NCBI RefSeq assembly: GCF_035704785.1 | Contig: NZ_DASSWP010000045.1 | Location: forward strand, 1-27,142 | From: Gracilimonas sp035704785 | GTDB lineage: Bacteria > Bacteroidota > Rhodothermia > Balneolales > Balneolaceae | Length of the DNA: 27,142 nucleotides | Direction: 5' to 3' | Notes under the pieces: generated by a model | Databases searched by the model: none | Told to the model about the DNA's origin: nothing | The model's input: only the letters and a program-made list of their open reading frames with translations | Translations under genes and position numbers: made by a program | Shown here: positions 16,670 through 24,013 of the stretch, piece after piece | Numbering within the stretch: the first letter of the stretch is position 1 | Layout: each line of letters opens with the position of its first letter

Positions 16670-17371
16670 TTAAAAGTAGAAATTGGGCATTGGCTCTTTA
16701 TTACTGTAAAAATCACAGATTATATCAACTGCTTCATCTGTGGAATCTATAACGTGGAACAAGTCTGTATCATTGTCTGATATTGTGCCCCATTCTTTCA
16801 TTGTATTCTGCATCCAATCTATCAGGCCATTCCAATACTCACTGCCAAAAAGTATAATGGGGATCTGGTCTATTTTTCTGGTTTGAATAAGTGTTAAACT
16901 TTCAAACAATTCATCCAGTGTTCCAAAACCACCCGGAAATACCACAAAGCCCTGAGCATATTTCACAAACATAACTTTACGTACAAAAAAGTAGTTGAAG
17001 TTTATAGAGAAGTCCGGATCAACATGCTGGTTTATACCCTGCTCGAAGGGTAAGCTGATCCCTAAACCAACTGACTTCCCGTTGGCTTGCTCAGCTCCTT
17101 TATTGCCGGCCTCCATAATTCCGGGTCCACCGCCTGTGATCACTCCAAAACCTTTTTTGGTGATCTTCTCAGCTGTTTCAACTGCCAGCTTATAATATTT
17201 ATCATCCGGTTTGGTGCGGGCTGAACCAAAAATTGATATGCATGGGCCGATCTGGAAAAGTTTATCATACCCTTCCACAAATTCACCCATCACTTTGAAA
17301 ACACTCCAAATATCCCTGTCAAATCCGCTGTGATGATTTTTCTGTTGAAATTCTCTTTGTTCGTTTGTCAT
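16670..17371 (-). CDS. LOG family protein (TIGR00730-type Rossmann fold)
   Basis: A 233-residue cytoplasmic protein of the LOG family, some members of which release cytokinin bases from nucleoside 5'-monophosphates; other bacterial members act as nucleotide phosphoribohydrolases. Both hallmark motifs are present: GGGPGIMEA at 80-88 and PGGFGTLDE at 146-154, which carry the active-site Arg/Glu neighbourhood. The N-terminal about 40 residues are a helical extension before the Rossmann fold begins at ISIFGSARTKPDD. It follows DUF5683 by 8 bases, so it is the probable last gene of the parA-parB-DUF5683 transcript. A parS-like sequence lies within it (see findings). The physiological substrate is not shown. 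Confidence 0.9.
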   Translation of the reverse strand: MTNEQREFQQKNHHSGFDRDIWSVFKVMGEFVEGYDKLFQIGPCISIFGSARTKPDDKYYKLAVETAEKITKKGFGVITGGGPGIMEAGNKGAEQANGKSVGLGISLPFEQGINQHVDPDFSINFNYFFVRKVMFVKYAQGFVVFPGGFGTLDELFESLTLIQTRKIDQIPIILFGSEYWNGLIDWMQNTMKEWGTISDNDTDLFHVIDSTDEAVDIICDFYSNKEPMPNFYF

Positions 17372-17379
17372 TGTAAATA

Positions 17380-18036
17380 TTAAAAATTTATAGAAAGTGA
17401 AATTGAAGGAGCCGGCGGCGCATAAGCTATTGCCATAACATCAGGTTTCATGCTCACCTTCATACTTAGATCGTCCGAGACATCAAATGGTCTCAAATGT
17501 GCAAATACGTAGGCATCTATAGCATTCAATGCATAAGCGAGCCCAATAAACACATACACTAAATCTCTTCTGTTGCGAAAATAGTTTCTGTTTTGCCGAA
17601 GAGCACTGAGATTTGAATTTTCTGGTATATAATCTGGGGTTGAACCGAAGCGATTATCATTTGGCGTATCGGGGTTCAAATTATAAAATGCGGCTCTGTA
17701 ATCATGGTATTTTACATGAAGATACACGCTATAGTATGTTAAACCACCCAACATACCGTATACAATTGGAACTTTCCAGATCTGTTTATTTGTAACCTGA
17801 CCCCATCCGGGTATGATCAAAGAACGGCGCAAAACTTTTTTAGGATCCGGAAAATCTGACCCATTATTCATTGTATCCTTAAAAGCATCTTTCAAAGAAT
17901 AATTTTGAGGTACAAATTTTTGAGCTGAGTAGTAGTAACTTTGAGAGAACCCATTACTTACCAGCAACACTCCAAGCAAAAGCCCAAGGCTAATCGATCG
18001 AGTCAAAAATAGCGAGTATTCGTTCAAGGTCATCAT
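17380..18036 (-). CDS. DUF5683 membrane protein
   Basis: A 218-residue protein with a signal or anchor segment at about 10-29 (LTRSISLGLLLGVLLVSN, then GFSQ). The DUF5683 core begins with RRSLIIPGWGQVTNKQIWKVPI and a hydrophobic stretch (VYGMLGGLTYYSVYLHV), and a second hydrophobic region occurs at DLVYVFIGLAYALNAIDAYVF. The start ATGATG at 18036 lies inside the end of parB, a 47-base overlap in another frame. An in-frame extension to 18087 is less likely because it would lengthen that overlap and add a basic leader. DUF5683 genes next to parAB are a recurring arrangement in Bacteroidota, but the function remains unknown. Confidence 0.8.
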   Translation of the reverse strand: MMTLNEYSLFLTRSISLGLLLGVLLVSNGFSQSYYYSAQKFVPQNYSLKDAFKDTMNNGSDFPDPKKVLRRSLIIPGWGQVTNKQIWKVPIVYGMLGGLTYYSVYLHVKYHDYRAAFYNLNPDTPNDNRFGSTPDYIPENSNLSALRQNRNYFRNRRDLVYVFIGLAYALNAIDAYVFAHLRPFDVSDDLSMKVSMKPDVMAIAYAPPAPSISLSINF

Positions 18037-18916
18037 CAGAATAGTATTCAATCTTGATTTCTCCGCCTTCCTTTTTAGGATTAACATTTACTTTAGTACT
18101 GAATGTACGTCGTAAACGGGCAGAAATCTCATCATAAAAAGGATTTGCAGGTTCTTTTTTTGATAAAGATTTCTTTTTTCCTTTTGTCGGGCTTGATATA
18201 TCGCGGACTGCATCTTCAATTTGCCTTACTGAAAGGCCTTTATCAATAACTTTCTTAAGTATCTTCTGTTGAACATCTTCATCTTCGATCGTAATTAAAG
18301 CTCTTGCATGGCCCATTGAGATCTGGTTGGATTTCAATGCCGATTGTATAAAATCTGGCAGATTCAATAATCTAAGCATATTAGTAACAGTTGTACGATT
18401 TTTACCGACTCTTTCTGCTACTTCTGCCTGGGTATAGTCAAATTCTTCCAGTAACCTTTTATATCCAAGTGCTACTTCCAGTGGATTCAACTCTTCCCGC
18501 TGAATATTTTCAATCAAAGCAAAGGCCATGCTTTGCTCATCATCGGCTTCACGGATAAACGCCGGTATTTCTTTTAAGCCGGCCAATTTAGCTGCTCTTA
18601 AGCGCCTTTCACCACTGATTAACTCGAACCTTTTCTCCCCTATATATCGAACCGTAATAGGTTGTATAAGGCCATGTTTCTTAATAGAAGCACCAAGTTC
18701 ATCGAGCTTTTCTTCATTAAACTCTTTTCGTGGCTGATGTGGGTTTTTCCGTATATGATCAACAGGAACAAAGAGAACAATATTTACTCTCTCTTCAGGC
18801 TTGACAACTGTTCTCTCTACCCCTTCTTTAGTATTCTTGTCTCCTTCTTTGCCTTCTTCTTGGTATTCAGGGAAAAAAGCACCTAAACCGCGCCCTAAAA
18901 CTTTTTTGGTAGCCAT
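17990..18916 (-). CDS. parB: Chromosome-partitioning protein ParB (Spo0J type)
   Basis: ParB binds parS sites and, as a CTP-dependent clamp, loads onto DNA around the origin for segregation. The 308-residue protein has the N-terminal ParA-stimulating segment (KKVLGRGLGAFFP), a ParB/Srx domain with NPHQPRKEF, the CTP-binding GERRLRA at 102-108 and ENIQREELNP at 136-145. A helix-turn-helix follows at about 162-180 (YTQAEVAERVGKNRTTVTNM), and a C-terminal dimerisation tail ends the protein. All key motifs are intact. It starts 15 bases after parA and overlaps the start of DUF5683, so the three form one operon. Confidence 0.96.
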   Translation of the reverse strand: MATKKVLGRGLGAFFPEYQEEGKEGDKNTKEGVERTVVKPEERVNIVLFVPVDHIRKNPHQPRKEFNEEKLDELGASIKKHGLIQPITVRYIGEKRFELISGERRLRAAKLAGLKEIPAFIREADDEQSMAFALIENIQREELNPLEVALGYKRLLEEFDYTQAEVAERVGKNRTTVTNMLRLLNLPDFIQSALKSNQISMGHARALITIEDEDVQQKILKKVIDKGLSVRQIEDAVRDISSPTKGKKKSLSKKEPANPFYDEISARLRRTFSTKVNVNPKKEGGEIKIEYYSDDDLERILAIFDSID

Positions 18917-18931
18917 AATTTAGTTTTTGTC

Positions 18932-19729
18932 TTAATCTGTTAGAATCGGGCTGTTCTTAAATAGTTTTTTATTTCTTTTGATGATCTCCCGAGCCAATGC
19001 AAGATAATTCTTAGCACCTACACTTGTAGAATCATACAAAAGTGCCGGTTTCCCGAAACTGGGAGCTTCAGCAAGACGAATATTTCGGGCAATAACAGCT
19101 TTGAATACCCGGTCATCAAAATAGCGCTTCACCTCATCTGCAACCTGATTTGAAAGCCGTGTACGAGTGTCGTACATCGTTAATAAAACACCCTCTATAT
19201 CCAATTCAGGATTTAAATGCTGACGCACAATCTTGATCGTATTCAGGAGCTGTCCAAGTCCTTCAAGTGCAAAATATTCGCATTGAACCGGGATTACAAT
19301 TGAATCAGAGGCCGTTAAAGCGTTTATCGTCAACAGGCCCAGAGAAGGTGGACAATCAATAATGACGAAATCATATTTTTCGCGGACACCTTCAATCGCC
19401 TTCTTTAGAATACGCTCCCTTTCTTCCCGATCGATCATTTCGATTTCAGCACCCACAAGATTTATATGAGCCGGAACCAGGTCCAGAAAGTCTAATTCAG
19501 TTTGGCGAATGGTATCATCTATATCCGTGCTTCCAATCATGATCTCATACACAGAGTTCGATACCGTCTTTGTATCAATTCCCAACCCACTGGTAGTATT
19601 ACTTTGCGGATCGATATCTATGACCAGCGTAGGGTGTTCAATAGCAGCCAAACTGGCGGCTAAATTAATTGCCGTAGTTGTTTTTCCTACTCCACCTTTC
19701 TGATTGGCAATTGCAATGACTTTTCCCAT
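18932..19729 (-). CDS. parA: Chromosome-partitioning ATPase ParA (Soj type)
   Basis: ParA is a deviant-Walker ATPase that binds DNA non-specifically in the ATP dimer form and is driven by ParB to move origins. The 265-residue protein has the deviant Walker A KGGVGKTT at 11-18 with the signature Lys11, the Walker A' region TLVIDIDPQSNTTSGLG, and Walker B at DFVIIDCPPSLG. The length is that of a chromosomal Soj rather than of long plasmid ParA proteins with an N-terminal HTH. It lies upstream of parB. The 141-base region before it holds DnaA-box matches, which suggests initiator control or nearness to the origin. Confidence 0.96.
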   Translation of the reverse strand: MGKVIAIANQKGGVGKTTTAINLAASLAAIEHPTLVIDIDPQSNTTSGLGIDTKTVSNSVYEIMIGSTDIDDTIRQTELDFLDLVPAHINLVGAEIEMIDREERERILKKAIEGVREKYDFVIIDCPPSLGLLTINALTASDSIVIPVQCEYFALEGLGQLLNTIKIVRQHLNPELDIEGVLLTMYDTRTRLSNQVADEVKRYFDDRVFKAVIARNIRLAEAPSFGKPALLYDSTSVGAKNYLALAREIIKRNKKLFKNSPILTD

Positions 19730-19870
19730 TAAGAACCTGCTTTATGCTTAGTATAGTTTTTTTGATAAATTATAATATAAAGCGAGGTGCACTGTCATAC
19801 AAAAATACTTATTCACATTAAATCCCAAAGTTATCCACATTAGAAAGGTAAATATATGGTAGCCATTCAC
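19730..19870. promoter_or_regulatory. DnaA-box pair plus AT-rich tract upstream of parA (possible origin or DnaA-controlled promoter)
   Basis: An exact DnaA-box consensus TTATCCACA lies at 19831-19839. A second match, TTATTCACA (fits TTATNCACA), lies at 19809-19817 in the same orientation, 22 bases away start to start, roughly two helical turns. About 30 bases further on, towards parA, is an almost pure A/T stretch (19751-19782) that could melt easily. This gap must also hold the parA promoter. Only two boxes are present, fewer than in most well-studied origins, and there is no strand switch of genes here, so oriC is only a possibility. Confidence 0.5.
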
Positions 19871-20416
19871 TTACTTAGGGGAGCCGGTCAACAAAATACC
19901 ACTACCGGTGGTGTTATTACCTCTTGGATCACTCACTAGTTGTAACTTCTCGTAGCTTTTGGTGAAATCAGTTTGATTAGAGGATGATTGAATGGTTTGT
20001 CCCCCCTCTGAAAAACGTATAACTTCATTCCGGTCAACCCATGGTTCTACCATTTCAGATTCAACTGAACTCGGTTGTTGTGTATCTTGAATTACTGAGT
20101 AGTAATAAAATCCACCTGTGAATACTGTCAGGAGAACTGCGGCCGCAATGCCTCTCTTAATTAGAAATGCAGGATTGTAATTATGACCCCTGTTTTTAGA
20201 TCGCAGATGTTTTGCATCCTCTGATATTTGTTCAACAAGATCTTTAGGTGGATTTTTTTGTGGTAATCCTGAGAGCTTTTTATTTGTCACTCTCAGGCTT
20301 TCCACTTCAATAAGCAGGTTTTCATTCTCCCGCATTTTCTTTTCAAATTCCATTTCCTCTGAAGGATCCATCTCCTTCATTAGGTAACGAATAGCATTGT
20401 TTTCATCCGTGTGCAT
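19871..20416 (-). CDS. Probable membrane anti-sigma factor
   Basis: A 181-residue protein with an acidic, helical N-terminal domain (NAIRYLMKEMDPSEEMEFEKKMRENENLL), like the sigma-binding helices of ECF anti-sigma factors. A single membrane helix lies at about 88-108 (IAAAVLLTVFTGGFYYYSV), with a periplasmic tail. The zinc-finger HxxxCxxC motif of ZAS-type anti-sigma factors is absent. I chose the ATG at 20416, which overlaps the sigma gene's end by 14 bases; an in-frame ATG at 20446 is less likely. Translational coupling with the sigma gene supports a sigma/anti-sigma pair, but the role is inferred from position and topology. Confidence 0.65.
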   Translation of the reverse strand: MHTDENNAIRYLMKEMDPSEEMEFEKKMRENENLLIEVESLRVTNKKLSGLPQKNPPKDLVEQISEDAKHLRSKNRGHNYNPAFLIKRGIAAAVLLTVFTGGFYYYSVIQDTQQPSSVESEMVEPWVDRNEVIRFSEGGQTIQSSSNQTDFTKSYEKLQLVSDPRGNNTTGSGILLTGSPK

Positions 20417-21044
20417 GTTTGTGCTCTTCTTCTCGTTCTTCCTCAAAATACTTTCTAAGATTTATGAGTGCATATCGCATACGCCCAAGGGCGGTATTGA
20501 TGGATACATCAGTAAGTTCTGCGATTTCTTTAAACGGCATTTCGTAATAATGTCGCAGAAGGACGACTGATCTCTGCTCTTCAGGAAGTTTGGCAATATG
20601 CTTCATCAGACTTGATCGTGTTTCTGTTTCGATCATTTTATCATCTGCATCCACAACGCTGTCATCTTCCATCCGATCGAAATAATCGGTTGAAGAGTCT
20701 TCGTCACTCCATCCACTAACGTCAATATATCGTTTTTGTTTTCTTAAATAATCAATGGTTGCATTATGTGCAATTCTCATCACCCAGGCTATCCATTTTC
20801 CCTGTTCATTATAGGTATCATCCATCTTTGTGATAACCTTGGTAAAGGTAGTTTGAAACAGATCATTAGCTATCTCAGGGTTCATCACCATGCTGTAGAT
20901 GTAAGAATAGATTTTTTGTTGATGCCGATTCATTAATTCGTTAAATGCAGATTCATCTCCATTTTTTCGAAAGAACTTAACCAGATCTCTGTCTTTGAGT
21001 TCTTTATAATCGGGTTTATCAACGTGTCTTTTAGTCAATTTCAT
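20403..21044 (-). CDS. ECF-type RNA polymerase sigma factor
   Basis: A 213-residue sigma-70 family factor with region 2 (NPEIANDLFQTTFTKVITKM, then WIAWVMRIAHNATIDYLRKQ) and region 4 (LPEEQRSVVLLRHYYEMPFKEIAELTDVS, with its helix-turn-helix at INTALGRMRYALINLRK). A long acidic linker (about 110-135) separates them. Sigma regions 1 and 3 are absent, as expected for ECF. I start at the ATG at 21044, preceded by a good ribosome-binding site, rather than at the in-frame ATG 18 codons upstream. The probable anti-sigma gene overlaps its end. The uvrC stop is 193 bases upstream. The target promoters are unknown. Confidence 0.92.
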   Translation of the reverse strand: MKLTKRHVDKPDYKELKDRDLVKFFRKNGDESAFNELMNRHQQKIYSYIYSMVMNPEIANDLFQTTFTKVITKMDDTYNEQGKWIAWVMRIAHNATIDYLRKQKRYIDVSGWSDEDSSTDYFDRMEDDSVVDADDKMIETETRSSLMKHIAKLPEEQRSVVLLRHYYEMPFKEIAELTDVSINTALGRMRYALINLRKYFEEEREEEHKHAHG

Positions 21045-21050
21045 AATATT

Positions 21051-21056
21051 CACCCT
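21051..21056 (-). promoter_or_regulatory. Ribosome-binding site deciding the sigma factor start
   Basis: Read on the minus strand this is AGGGTG, six bases before the ATG at 21044. It is one of the few clear Shine-Dalgarno-like sites in the window and favours the short 213-residue protein over a longer in-frame start. Confidence 0.6.
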
Positions 21057-21237
21057 AAATTTGGGATTCTGCTGTAATAAATCAAACTGAAATATCAACC
21101 TTTTGTTTCAATAACTGTTTGATCGCTTCCGGCGTTTCATACCGACTTGATCCTTGCTTATCGGTCTACAGAAATTATAGTACCAAGCAACAGCTATTTA
21201 TATAACATGTTAATGTTACCTCATTCAGTCAGACGAG

Positions 21238-23079
21238 CTACCCTGAGAAAAAGTTGTACACTTTTTCCCCCACCGACTTACCTGCTACAGCCTGTAACGT
21301 GCCCTTTTCTGCTTTTTTGATCTTTTTTACCGAACCAAACTCCTTAAGTAATTTTTGAGCCGTTTTCTCTCCCACTCCTTCAATATCAAGTAATTCAGTT
21401 TTTACAGTTCTCTTACTGCGCTTCTGCCGGTGAAAATTAATTGCAAAGCGATGTGCTTCATCCCTGGCTTGTTGCAGTAATTTAAGAGCCGATGATTTTT
21501 TAGGAATCATAATTGGGTCAGACATTCCCGGCAGAAAAACTTCCTCCAGTCTCTTTGCCAGGCCAATGATCTCACATTCTTCATAAAAGCCAATTTCTTT
21601 TAATGCTTCCACTGCCGAACTAAGCTGTCCTTTTCCTCCATCCACAACGATCAGATCCGGAATATGCTGCCCTTCTTTTTGAACACGAGAATAGCGACGG
21701 ATCAACACCTCTTTCATAGAAGCAAAATCATCGGGCCCTTCTACTGTTTTTATATTGAAGCGTTTGTACTCGCTTTTACGGGGCCTGGCATCCACAAAGC
21801 ATACCATAGAAGCTACCGGGTCAGAACCCTGCAGGTTTGAATTGTCAAAACATTCAATCCGTCTGGGGAGTCGATTTAACTTAAGATGTTCCTTCAGCTC
21901 TTTAACCGCATGGGGAATTCGATCCCGCTCGGCCTTTTCTTTTTCCAGTGCACGCTCATTCAGGTGTAATTTAGCATTGGCTTCTGCCATTTTAATAAGC
22001 TGCTTTTTCTCCCCGATCTGAGGCACATGGACCGGCACAATCTTCCCCTTTTCCTGATGTAGGTATTGTTCCAGTGGCTCTACATCCATCATTTCATGGC
22101 TTAGATAAACTTCATCAGGAATAGCCGCAGTGTATTGGCCGGTATAGTAGTCTTCTACAAAGGATTGCAGCATCTCTCCCTTTTCCAATCCATCTATATT
22201 TTTAAGAAATCGGTGGAACTTCCCGATCATCTTCCCTTCCCTTACCTTGAACAATACCCCACAGGCCTCTCCGATCTCATCATTTTTACCTATGGCGAAT
22301 ACGTCCCGGTCTACTTTTTGGGAAACTACCATTTTCATTTTCTGGCTGTACCGTTTTACGGCTTCCAGGCTATCTCTGACCTGAGCTGCTTCTTCAAAAG
22401 CCAAAGCATCCGAAGCGATCTGCATTTCCTCTTTTAATTCCCGGAGCAACTCATCAGTTTGCCCGTTTAGCAGGCGGTCCACTTTTTTGATCGTTGCCTG
22501 ATACACTTCATCATCCCAGTCTCCGGAGCAATTTTCCAGATAATCATCAAAGCAAGAATGCCATTTAGGAACGCCACGGGTTTTATCTATTGTCTTTTGG
22601 GATACCGCACAGGTACACAGATCAAAGCCTTTGCGAATGGTTTCCAGCATCCGCTTCATGGCCCCTACACTGTCATATGGACCGTAATATTTACTTCCGT
22701 CTTTTACCACCGTTCGAGTTGGAAATACCCGTGGCTTGGTCTCATCAGTGATACAGATATATGGATATGACTTATCATCCCGATACATGATATTGTATCG
22801 TGGCTGATATTGCTTGATGAGATTATTCTCCAGAATTAGAGCTTCAGCTTCGGAATCGGTTACAAAAACTTCCAGATCATCGATCTTCGAGACCATAGTC
22901 TTAATGCGCCCATCCTGAGGCCGGGAATCCTGAAAATAAGAACGAACCCTGTTTCTCAGTTTTTTTGCTTTCCCGACATATAATACTGAATCACCGGAAT
23001 CTCTATATATATAGACTCCGGGGGAAGTGGGGAGATTGGCTACTTTTTCCGAAAGTTTTACTTGTCCTTCGTTACTCAT
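21238..23079 (-). CDS. uvrC: Excinuclease ABC subunit C
   Basis: UvrC makes both incisions in nucleotide excision repair together with UvrB. The 613-residue protein has the GIY-YIG nuclease domain (GVY at 21-23, YVG at 34-36), the conserved Cys-rich segment FDLCTCAVSQ followed by HSCFDDYLENCSG (iron-sulfur type), and a UVR motif around 210-245 (EEMQIASDALAFEEAAQVRD). The RNase H-like endonuclease domain (CFDNSNLQGSDPVASMV and PDLIVVDGGKGQL) follows, with a helix-hairpin-helix at the end (LLDIEGVGEKTAQKLLKEFG). All domains are complete. The start at 23079 fits the family beginning. It is transcribed ahead of the sigma gene but separated by 193 bases, so an independent unit is likely. Confidence 0.97.
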   Translation of the reverse strand: MSNEGQVKLSEKVANLPTSPGVYIYRDSGDSVLYVGKAKKLRNRVRSYFQDSRPQDGRIKTMVSKIDDLEVFVTDSEAEALILENNLIKQYQPRYNIMYRDDKSYPYICITDETKPRVFPTRTVVKDGSKYYGPYDSVGAMKRMLETIRKGFDLCTCAVSQKTIDKTRGVPKWHSCFDDYLENCSGDWDDEVYQATIKKVDRLLNGQTDELLRELKEEMQIASDALAFEEAAQVRDSLEAVKRYSQKMKMVVSQKVDRDVFAIGKNDEIGEACGVLFKVREGKMIGKFHRFLKNIDGLEKGEMLQSFVEDYYTGQYTAAIPDEVYLSHEMMDVEPLEQYLHQEKGKIVPVHVPQIGEKKQLIKMAEANAKLHLNERALEKEKAERDRIPHAVKELKEHLKLNRLPRRIECFDNSNLQGSDPVASMVCFVDARPRKSEYKRFNIKTVEGPDDFASMKEVLIRRYSRVQKEGQHIPDLIVVDGGKGQLSSAVEALKEIGFYEECEIIGLAKRLEEVFLPGMSDPIMIPKKSSALKLLQQARDEAHRFAINFHRQKRSKRTVKTELLDIEGVGEKTAQKLLKEFGSVKKIKKAEKGTLQAVAGKSVGEKVYNFFSG

Positions 23080-23308
23080 GTCTCAAAGATAACAGAATTC
23101 GATTTCTGATGGCACTCATTCCGATGAATTTTTCTTTTCGTTACGATTTCCAAAACCTTACAGCTAATAGAACCCTTTAATTACTTCTCTTTTTTTGTAC
23201 CGATAAAAGAAACAAAAGCTCTCGTCTAATCCATTTCATATTTTTGAGCTTTCGTGGCGATTAAAAATCCTTCCATTATTGGTTCTTAGAATTCATAATT
23301 TTGAATCT

Positions 23309-24001
23309 ATGAATACAACTCAAACTTCCCCCGACATCCCCATCATCTACGAAGACAATCACCTGTTGGTGATCGATAAGCCCGCGGGATTACTTTCTCA
23401 GGAAGATCACACAGGTGATCCTGATGTTTTAAATCTTTGCAAAGAGTACATAAAAAAGAAATACAACAAGCCCGGAGATGTATTCCTAGGATTGGTTCAT
23501 CGTTTGGATCGTCCGGTTAGCGGCGTGATGGTCTTAGCCAGAACTTCGAAAGCAGCTTCCCGCCTTTCCTACCAGATAAGAAAGCGTACTATCAATAAGA
23601 CATATTGGGCATTAGTTCACGGTAAATCTCCGGTTTACGGTGAACATGTGCATTTCCTTGAAAAAAATGAGCGTACGAATACCGTTAAAGCTCATTCATC
23701 TCCTAAGAAAAATGCAAAGGAATCCAGGCTTAAGTTCATCACGCTTAAGCAGAATAATAATTACAGTGTCGTTGAAGTGGATCTGATCACCGGAAGGCCT
23801 CATCAGATTCGGGTTCAGTTTGCTAAAGAAGGGAATCCGCTTTGGGGGGATTATAAATATGGAAATCCCGATAAGAACAAAGAAAATGACATCGCTTTGC
23901 GTGCGGTAAAGTTAGAGCTTGAACACCCAACAAAAAAAGAGCTTATGATCCTAAAAGCGCCCAAACCGAGCGGTATTCCATGGAATTTCTTTGAGTATTA
24001 A
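23309..24001 (+). CDS. RluA family pseudouridine synthase
   Basis: A 230-residue enzyme that isomerises uridine to pseudouridine in rRNA or tRNA. The catalytic Asp67 lies in HRLDRPVSGV, and the other family motifs are YEDNHLLVIDKPAGL near the start, KTYWALVHG, and the later ITGRPHQIRVQFA. No N-terminal S4 domain is present. I chose the ATG at 23309, because a frame-extending TTG at 23279 adds ten residues without family character. A TAATTTTG at 23296-23303 resembles the Bacteroidota -7 element, which would make the transcript nearly leaderless, but no -33 element is visible at the expected spacing. The gene converges with the histidine kinase gene, 12 bases apart. The exact target base is not predictable. 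Confidence 0.9.
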   Translation: MNTTQTSPDIPIIYEDNHLLVIDKPAGLLSQEDHTGDPDVLNLCKEYIKKKYNKPGDVFLGLVHRLDRPVSGVMVLARTSKAASRLSYQIRKRTINKTYWALVHGKSPVYGEHVHFLEKNERTNTVKAHSSPKKNAKESRLKFITLKQNNNYSVVEVDLITGRPHQIRVQFAKEGNPLWGDYKYGNPDKNKENDIALRAVKLELEHPTKKELMILKAPKPSGIPWNFFEY

Positions 24002-24013
24002 TTCTCATTCAGA

